This document shows positions 24,601 through 28,787 of a DNA stretch of 28,787 nt, piece by piece. The DNA comes from Chloroflexota bacterium (GTDB lineage Bacteria; Chloroflexota; Dormibacteria; Dormibacterales; Dormibacteraceae). How positions within the stretch are numbered: the stretch's first letter is position 1; each line of letters opens with the position of its first letter. Under the pieces are notes generated by a model, which was not told the origin of the DNA, made no database searches, and was given only the letters and a program-made list of their open reading frames with translations. The position numbers were made by a program, and so were the translations under genes. The stretch is from positions 23,589-52,375 of the forward strand of contig VBJR01000166.1 of the NCBI GenBank assembly GCA_005880175.1, written 5' to 3'.

Positions 24601-26043
24601 GAGCGCGGACTCCAGGCGCACGTGCGGCAGCCAGCTCAGCCACGTCCAGTCGGTCCGCTCGTCGCCGGGCACCGCGGCGGCCATCGCCAGGTCCTGCGGG
24701 CTGTGCAGCGTGGCGAGCTGGATCCCCACGCTGCGGGCCAGGGCCGCCGACTGGCGGGGGTCGCCGGCGATGCCGAGCACGCCGGCGTCGCGGAGCGAGG
24801 CCAGCAGCGGCGCGGCGGGCAGCAGCGCGTGCCGGCGGGCCACCCGGGCGGCCTCGTCGCGCAGCTCCTCCTCGCCGCCGTCGGCCAGCTCCAGGTCGAC
24901 GCTGGCGGGCCGGTCGAACCAGCCGGCCCGGAGCAGCAGCCAGTCAGCGTCCTCGGGCCGGCGCTCCCAGAGGCTGGGGTCGAGCGTCACCGCCCGATCG
25001 GCCAGCGTCGCCGTATCCGGCGAGTTGGCGACGAGGAGCTCGGCCTCGGCCGCCGCGGCGCTGCCCATCTCGCGATCGACCGCCTGGAGGCGCTCGCGCC
25101 AGGCCGCCACACGCTTCTTGTGGCTGCCGTGGCCGCGGTTCTCGAACAGCGAGAAGATGGCCATGACCGGCGACAGCAGCATGAACGCGGAGAAGAGCAG
25201 GTACATCGTCTGCCTGCCGCTCAGGTAGTACATCCCGGCGCCCATGCCGACGCCCATCACCAGCGGCACGACGGCGGTGCTGAGCGGCAGGCGGGAGCCC
25301 CGCTCCTTCTCGGGCGGCGCCTCGAGCTTGAACGCGGTCGGGGCCGGCGGCCGGGCGACGCGGGGCGGCCGGTTGAACGCGACGCGGCCGGACGCGTCCG
25401 GGGCGGCGGCGGCCACGCCGCGAGGCGCGTGGAGGCGGAACGCGAGCAGCGTGCGGCCGGCCGCGACCACCTGGCCGTCCGGCACGGGCACGGTGCCGGC
25501 GATGCGGCGGCCGGCGATGAAGACGCCGGTGTCCGACCCGGCGTCTTTCACGGCGACGTGGCCGAACGGGTCCACGGTGACGAGCACGTGGACCCCGGAC
25601 ATCGCCGGGTCGTCGAGCATGATCTCCGAGTAGCGGAAGCTGCCGACGCGGTGCTCGCCCCGGGCCAGGGGCACGCGCCGGCCGGCGCTCGGGCCGCCGA
25701 CCACGAGCAGGTCCACGAGCGGGCCCTGGGCCGCGACACCGTGCCGGCCCGCCTGCAGGCGCGGGTCGGCGGCCGCGCGGGGGCCGCCGCGCAGCGGCCG
25801 GTGCGGGTCCACCAGCGCGACGCGGTCGCCGGTCCGGAGGCCGGTCGCCTGGATCTCGTCCCCGGCGGACAGCCACGTGCCCGTCCGCCGGTTGTAGAGC
25901 GCCAGCTCCTCCCGGCCGGGCCTCAGCTCGAGCTGGGCGACGAGGGCGGCGACGAGCTCGCGGACCTCGTGGCCGGGCTGGACGTCCACCGCCAGCTCCC
26001 GTTCCTGCAGACCATCGGCTTCCACGACGAGCCGCAGTTCCAC
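21628..26043 (-). CDS. eccC: EccC/EssC-type FtsK/SpoIIIE motor with YukD-like and FHA domains
   Basis: The 1471-residue motor ATPase of a type VII secretion system. Order: YukD/ubiquitin-like beta-grasp region (1-80), FHA domain (about 110-205), two membrane helices (about 254-274 and 278-300), a cytoplasmic stalk, then three FtsK-like ATPase modules. Module 1 has intact Walker A GGMTGSGKS (689-697) and Walker B FIVVDEF (792-798). Module 2 has GTGASGKTT (1012-1020) but VLVLLDG lacks the catalytic Glu after Asp. Module 3 is GPRRSGRTT (1292-1300), with Arg for the Walker Lys. In the FHA, GSFRYSEI replaces the usual GR and SGVH is kept, so phosphopeptide binding is uncertain. This N-terminal plan resembles Firmicutes EssC plus YukD rather than mycobacterial EccCa/Cb. 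GTG start with TAAGCT 8 nt upstream. Convergent to the WXG operon. Confidence 0.9.
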   Translation of the reverse strand: MELRLVVEADGLQERELAVDVQPGHEVRELVAALVAQLELRPGREELALYNRRTGTWLSAGDEIQATGLRTGDRVALVDPHRPLRGGPRAAADPRLQAGRHGVAAQGPLVDLLVVGGPSAGRRVPLARGEHRVGSFRYSEIMLDDPAMSGVHVLVTVDPFGHVAVKDAGSDTGVFIAGRRIAGTVPVPDGQVVAAGRTLLAFRLHAPRGVAAAAPDASGRVAFNRPPRVARPPAPTAFKLEAPPEKERGSRLPLSTAVVPLVMGVGMGAGMYYLSGRQTMYLLFSAFMLLSPVMAIFSLFENRGHGSHKKRVAAWRERLQAVDREMGSAAAAEAELLVANSPDTATLADRAVTLDPSLWERRPEDADWLLLRAGWFDRPASVDLELADGGEEELRDEAARVARRHALLPAAPLLASLRDAGVLGIAGDPRQSAALARSVGIQLATLHSPQDLAMAAAVPGDERTDWTWLSWLPHVRLESALSGPLLVADRAASRALLDRLLALVTERQAVANSFHGATPDRLGPAVVAFLHEAVELPRGSVSALLQQGPHVGVYAVWLARSDRALPGECGAVVQLSSGPPVLTLPASGESFAGGGAEGASIDLALEVARALAPVHDVSSRERTKEIPRRVSLMELLGLQDDPDSGVLQAWIRDRSTPGERLLEAGWGAADGGELFRISLRQDGPHALVGGMTGSGKSELLQSLVASLAVNHSPRSLNFLLVDYKGGAAFKDCVDLPHTVGFVTDLDGHLVNRALISLRAELRRREEILREFGAKDLLDLEHRFPDHTPAALFIVVDEFAALAAELPEFVEGMVDVAQRGRSMGVHLLLATQRPQGVINDKIRANMNLRVSLRFSDEGESMDIIGTRDAARPGLPPGRAFARTGPGEVTEFQAGYVGGHTAASGGPPPLSVRGVGFGGVAAASQERRAPRVEQAEAETDLQRLTRIMNDVNRRLGLPAPPRPWLPTLPEELPLADLPPAPPLHARLGLLDEPAGQRQVPVDFGLEEGGLLVHGTGASGKTTLLRTLAVSLALSTPPDALNIYGFDFATRGLRSLEALPHCGGIVAGDELDRAVRLISMLRGEVERRKGLLAATGAAKLSEYLTTPGAERLPHVLVLLDGTAAFLSTFENIDVGAHLDTMRMLVAEGRSVGICFVLSADRSAGYLAASIARRVIMRMATDDDYGMLGLPRHVYAGAHMPPGRAFTEKGLELQCATVGSDPQGSAQAAEAARLGDELRQRYGPVRVPQIRLLPAEVRRSSLPPPRNPLEAVVGLEDHSLQPVRIALDEGHFLIAGPRRSGRTTALATFALSLAAAPGAVPLHLLSPRRQTPLAGLGVWTSVALGVDGCGEATTKLADAAREAPDQAATCVIVIDDGEDLTDGSLMDLDWIAQRGRDMGMRVVAALETQAAQRAFATWLQQVQRDRQGLLLDPDPTLDGALIGVQLPRRSGGRWPTGRCYVARRGIVELVQVAGD

Positions 26044-26051
26044 GGACGCTG

Positions 26052-26057
26052 AGCTTA
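26052..26057 (-). promoter_or_regulatory. Putative -10 element (TAAGCT) for eccC
   Basis: Read on the minus strand, TAAGCT ends 8 nt before GTG 26043, matching the phosphoesterase promoter exactly in hexamer and distance. No ribosome site lies at a usable distance. The gap from the GT39 gene is 67 bp, so eccC may also receive read-through. Confidence 0.5.
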
Positions 26058-26110
26058 CCTTCCCGGCGGTACGCGCAGAGGGAGTTTCGGCACGCCCAGT
26101 CGGCGGACAA

Positions 26111-27571
26111 TCACGAGAACTGGCGGAGGCGGACCCAGACAGCGGGGAGCGGCGCGCTCAGCTGACAGAGCGTGACCGGCGCGCCCTGCTCCAGGCCCTG
26201 GACCTGGTAGGGCACGGTGAGGTGCGCGACGACCGTCGCGGACGAGCACATCCAGCCCACCTCTGACGGCTGGTAGTCGATCATCAGCGCGCTGGTGGCG
26301 GTCACGTGCGGCGGCAGCCAGTACCAGTCGCTGAGCTGGGGGCTGACGACGGCGGGCAGGCGGGCCGCCTCGCCGTAGACCTGCACGGCTCCGGGGACGC
26401 CGTAGTAGCGGGAGACGATGACCGTGTCCGATCGCTGCTGCGCGGGCAGGTCCCCGTAGATGGCGGTCACCTGGCCGGCGACGTCGTCCCAGCCGACCGA
26501 GTCGGCGAACACCTCCGACTTCGCGTCGAGCCCGGTCGCGTGGAGGCGGCTGGGCGGGGTGATCGGCAGGGTCAGCTGGAGCAGCAGGACGAAGTCGAGC
26601 AGGCTGGCCACGATCACGGCGGCCTGGAGACCGAGGCGGAGGCGGCGCCGGTCGATGCGGGAGATCGCGAGGAGGCCCTGGACCATCACGATCGGGATCG
26701 TCCCGGCCGCGTAGTAGCCCTTCCCGGCGAAGAGGAAGAGGACGAGCGGCACCGCGCAGCTGATCGCGATGGGACGGAGCCGTGGGCCGCGGAGCAGGGA
26801 GACCAGGCCGGCGACCCACAGGGGGAGGAGCAGGGCCAGCTCGATACCCAGCACCGCGAGGTACGAGACCACGCCGCCGCCGGCCGTGATGTCGCCGCCG
26901 TGGTTGGTGACGTACGCGAGGGAGGGGAACCCGTTGGCGACCTGCCAGGCGAGGTTCGGCGCCCAGATCAGGAGGGCGATGGCGACGGCGAGCCAGGGGC
27001 CGGCGGTGCGGAGCTGCGCGCGCAGGTGAGGGCTGGCCAGCACCGCGACGGCGATGCCGGCGACGAGCCCGGCGATCGTGTACTTCACCTCGAGCCCGAC
27101 GCCGAGCGTGGCGCCGAGGGCGATCCAGTGCCGGGGCCGGCCGTCGAGGACGACGCGGAGGAACCAGTAGAGGGCGACCATCCACGTGACCTGGTCGAAC
27201 GTCACGGTCTGGAAGACGGAGTTGGCCGCGAGCAGGTAGGGCGCCGTGACGCCGACCAGGAGGGCGAGGACCTGGAGCGGCAGCGAGGCGCCCAGCCGGC
27301 GGGCGTAGGCACCGAAGAGGACGACGAGGAGCCCGCTCAGCAGCGCCGGGAGCACGCGAAGGGCCCAGGGGGTCACGCCGAGGAGAGCGGTGTCCAGCCG
27401 GGCGAGGAGGGGGACGAGGGGCGGGAAGTCCACGTACCCGAGGGCCGGGTGCCGGCCGCTGTCGAGGTAGTAGAGCTCGTCGGTGTGGAAGCCCAGGGTC
27501 CCGGCGGTGACCAGGTGGAGGGCGATGACGACGGCCGCGGCGAGCCCGTAGAGCGGCGCCGGCCTGGTCAT
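26111..27571 (-). CDS. GT39/ArnT-like membrane glycosyltransferase
   Basis: A 486-residue polytopic membrane protein of the dolichyl-phosphate-mannose-protein mannosyltransferase class (GT39/PMT, GT-C fold). The first loop has the acidic pair D31-E32 in FHTDELYYLDSGRHPALGYVDFPPLVP, as in ArnT/PMT catalytic sites. About ten hydrophobic segments fill residues 8-340 and a soluble C-terminal domain follows (about 345-486), outside the membrane. It would transfer a sugar from a polyprenyl-phosphate donor to a lipid or protein; the acceptor is unknown. The ATG is 6 nt after a TATACT hexamer and has no ribosome site, so it is probably leaderless. It precedes eccC on the same strand, but a functional link is unproven. 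Confidence 0.83.
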   Translation of the reverse strand: MTRPAPLYGLAAAVVIALHLVTAGTLGFHTDELYYLDSGRHPALGYVDFPPLVPLLARLDTALLGVTPWALRVLPALLSGLLVVLFGAYARRLGASLPLQVLALLVGVTAPYLLAANSVFQTVTFDQVTWMVALYWFLRVVLDGRPRHWIALGATLGVGLEVKYTIAGLVAGIAVAVLASPHLRAQLRTAGPWLAVAIALLIWAPNLAWQVANGFPSLAYVTNHGGDITAGGGVVSYLAVLGIELALLLPLWVAGLVSLLRGPRLRPIAISCAVPLVLFLFAGKGYYAAGTIPIVMVQGLLAISRIDRRRLRLGLQAAVIVASLLDFVLLLQLTLPITPPSRLHATGLDAKSEVFADSVGWDDVAGQVTAIYGDLPAQQRSDTVIVSRYYGVPGAVQVYGEAARLPAVVSPQLSDWYWLPPHVTATSALMIDYQPSEVGWMCSSATVVAHLTVPYQVQGLEQGAPVTLCQLSAPLPAVWVRLRQFS

Positions 27572-28066
27572 GCGGAGAGTATATATCTATGAACTGAGCA
27601 TCGGCACGCGGGCCAGCGCGAGTCCGGGAAGGTGCTGAACATCGGGGCAGCCCTGGAGGACCGGCGCGATGAAGGCCCGTCGGGGGCTACTGACCGGCCG
27701 GGGCTCCGCCCGCGCCGTGCTTCCAGGCTCCGCCCCCATCGCCCGTCCCGGCTTGCCATGAGGAGGGGGTGGCTGACACCGCGGCCACCCGGCACCCGCT
27801 CGCAGAGCTCGCGGGCGCCGGGACCCGGGCCGCTGGCGTCGGGATGCACGCCGGGGAGAGGTTGAAGTGTCGGAACTTCAACCTCTCCCCACCTCTGGAG
27901 GCGTGCAAGTATCGACACTTCGACCTTTCCCTCCTCGGGGGTGGCAGGGGCAGCGCGCCGCGCTGCCTCCCGGCGTGCCGGCCGACGCCCAGCCGGCAGG
28001 GTCCCATCTTCCAGGCCGGCCGCGAAGTTCAACCGCTTCCCAGGGCCGCCGGCCGGGCCGGCGCGG
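27572..28066. repeat. 495-bp intergenic region with palindromic repeat copies
   Basis: No gene is supported. It holds a perfect 16-bp inverted repeat with a 6-nt loop, GGGGAGAGGTTGAAGT and its complement (27853-27890). A second, imperfect copy, 27897-27934, keeps AAGT-N6-ACTT and the flank CGACACTTCGACCTTTCCC, matching one arm of the first in about 21 of 25 positions. A half copy, GAAGTTCAACCGCTTCCC, is at 28023-28040. A G/C-rich stem (GCCGGCC/GGCCGGC, about 28048-28062) follows the trxB stop and may be its terminator. The remainder, 27600-27850, shows nothing I can name. Confidence 0.65.
27578..27583 (-). promoter_or_regulatory. Putative -10 element (TATACT) for the GT39 gene
   Basis: The minus strand has an AT-rich stretch TAGATATATACT just before the start codon, unusual in this G/C-rich DNA. 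TATACT ends 6 nt before ATG 27571; the overlapping TAGATA would give a longer distance. A -35 is not evident. Confidence 0.5.
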
Positions 28067-28787
28067 CTACGCCACGCCGGCTTTGCGCTGCTTGTCCCTC
28101 AGGGATTCCACGTACTGCGACGCGGCCACCGCGGCCGTCGTGCCGTCGCCGACCGCCGTCGCGATCTGCTTGGTCAGCTGGGCGCGGACGTCGCCGACCG
28201 CCCACAGGCCCTCGATCGAGGTCTGCATGTTGCGGTCGGTCAGCAGGTAGCCGGCCGGGTCGTGGTCGGCGTGGGCCTTCAGCAGGTCCGAGTTGGGCAC
28301 GAAGCCGACGAAGATGAACACCCCGCCGACCGACAGCTCCTTCTCCTCGCCCCGCTGCACGTAGCGGACGCGCTGGACCTTCTCGTCGCCCTCGATCGAC
28401 CGCACCTGCGCGTCCAGGACGAACTCGATCTTCGGGTTCGCCCGGGCCCGCTCCTGCAGGACCGGCTGGGCGCGGAACTGGTCGCGGCGGTGGATCAGGT
28501 AGACCTTCGACGCGTAGCGGGTGAGGAAGTCGCCCTCCTCCAGCGCCGCGTCGCCGCCGCCCACCACCGCCAGCTCCTGGCCCTTGAAGAACGCGCCGTC
28601 GCACACGGCACAGTAGGAGACGCCGCGGCCCGCGAACTCCGTCTCGCCGGACACGTCCAGGCGCCGGGGAAGGCCCCCGGCGGCCATGATCAGCGCCGGC
28701 GACGTCAGCTCCGTGCCGTCGTCCATGCGCACGACCTTGGCGCCATCCGGCTCGACGTCCACCTCGCCCACGGTCTGGAACTCGCGC
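28067..28787 (-). CDS. trxB: Thioredoxin reductase, 3' part (runs off the window)
   Basis: FAD-dependent NADPH-thioredoxin reductase. The frame is open to the window edge; about 239 C-terminal residues are present and about 75-85 N-terminal ones (including the first FAD motif) lie beyond. Visible: the redox-active YCAVCDGAFF with C-x-x-C, the NADPH-binding VVGGGDAALEE, LIHRRDQFRA, FIFVGFVPNSD, and the FAD-contacting LWAVGDVRAQLTKQIATAVGDGTTAA. The motif order and length are those of the low-molecular-weight enzyme. A GTG at 28771 is internal, not the start. It supplies reduced thioredoxin for ribonucleotide reductase and oxidative defence. Confidence 0.92.
   Translation of the reverse strand, partial: REFQTVGEVDVEPDGAKVVRMDDGTELTSPALIMAAGGLPRRLDVSGETEFAGRGVSYCAVCDGAFFKGQELAVVGGGDAALEEGDFLTRYASKVYLIHRRDQFRAQPVLQERARANPKIEFVLDAQVRSIEGDEKVQRVRYVQRGEEKELSVGGVFIFVGFVPNSDLLKAHADHDPAGYLLTDRNMQTSIEGLWAVGDVRAQLTKQIATAVGDGTTAAVAASQYVESLRDKQRKAGVA

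Noticed and set aside
27853..28040. CRISPR array
   Set aside because: Copies are palindromic, differ from each other and are not evenly spaced with unique spacers; no cas genes are present.
27569..28066. Frames of 77-182 codons through the GT39-trxB gap
   Set aside because: They read through palindromic repeats, have shadow-like Arg/Pro/Gly composition and no ribosome sites or domains.
1..28787. tRNA or rRNA genes
   Set aside because: I looked for cloverleaf-type elements and rRNA signatures and saw none that I could support.

Overview
The window is about 28.8 kb of very GC-rich bacterial DNA (roughly 70% G+C by eye), densely coding, with strong G/C preference at third codon positions. GTG and TTG starts are common, many gene pairs overlap by four bases (ATGA, GTGA, once CTGA), and several genes seem to be transcribed from a TANNNT -10 hexamer only 6-10 nt upstream of the start codon, as in leaderless mRNAs. 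Together with the protein types this suggests a Chloroflexota/Dormibacterota-like or deep actinobacterial lineage, probably environmental. The assignment is an inference; no rRNA or tRNA is present to fix it.

Layout. 1-268: short stem-loops, no confident gene. 269-4453 (minus): an operon read GH15 glycosidase -> glucose-6-phosphate dehydrogenase -> zinc alcohol dehydrogenase, joined by 4-base overlaps. 4542-6241 (minus): elongation factor 4 (LepA). 6334-11403 (plus): a branched-chain-amino-acid-type (HAAT) ABC importer with lipoprotein receptor, permease, a fused permease-ATPase, and a second ATPase. 11462-13234: exported penicillin-binding/beta-lactamase-like serine hydrolase with carboxypeptidase-regulatory-like and PEGA-like segments. 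13273-17744: housekeeping genes (RsmE, a 40-residue membrane peptide, a [4Fe-4S] uracil-DNA glycosylase, a YfcE-like phosphoesterase, nicotinate phosphoribosyltransferase, Mrp/ApbC and DUF971).

17750-26043 is the most distinctive part: a type VII (ESX/WXG100-like) secretion locus. A plus-strand operon encodes two 92-94-residue WXG proteins, a 339-residue WXG protein with a glycine-zipper membrane region, a three-helix membrane protein, and two soluble proteins that resemble LpqN/DcrB-type and EspG-type accessory factors. Convergent to it is a 1471-residue EccC/EssC-type motor with a YukD-like N-terminus, an FHA domain, two membrane helices and three FtsK/SpoIIIE ATPase modules. No EccB, EccD, EccE or mycosin gene lies in the window. 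A 40-bp inverted repeat separates the two transcription units. The window ends with a GT39-type membrane glycosyltransferase, a 495-bp intergenic region with palindromic repeats, and the 3' part of thioredoxin reductase.

A second theme is internal deletions inside conserved genes. GH15 and LepA each lack an internal piece and change frame there, so neither reads through as one protein. LivM and RsmE appear to lack conserved segments in frame. Three of the four junctions lie on palindromic sequence, so an assembly or amplification artefact must be excluded before these are called real mutations.
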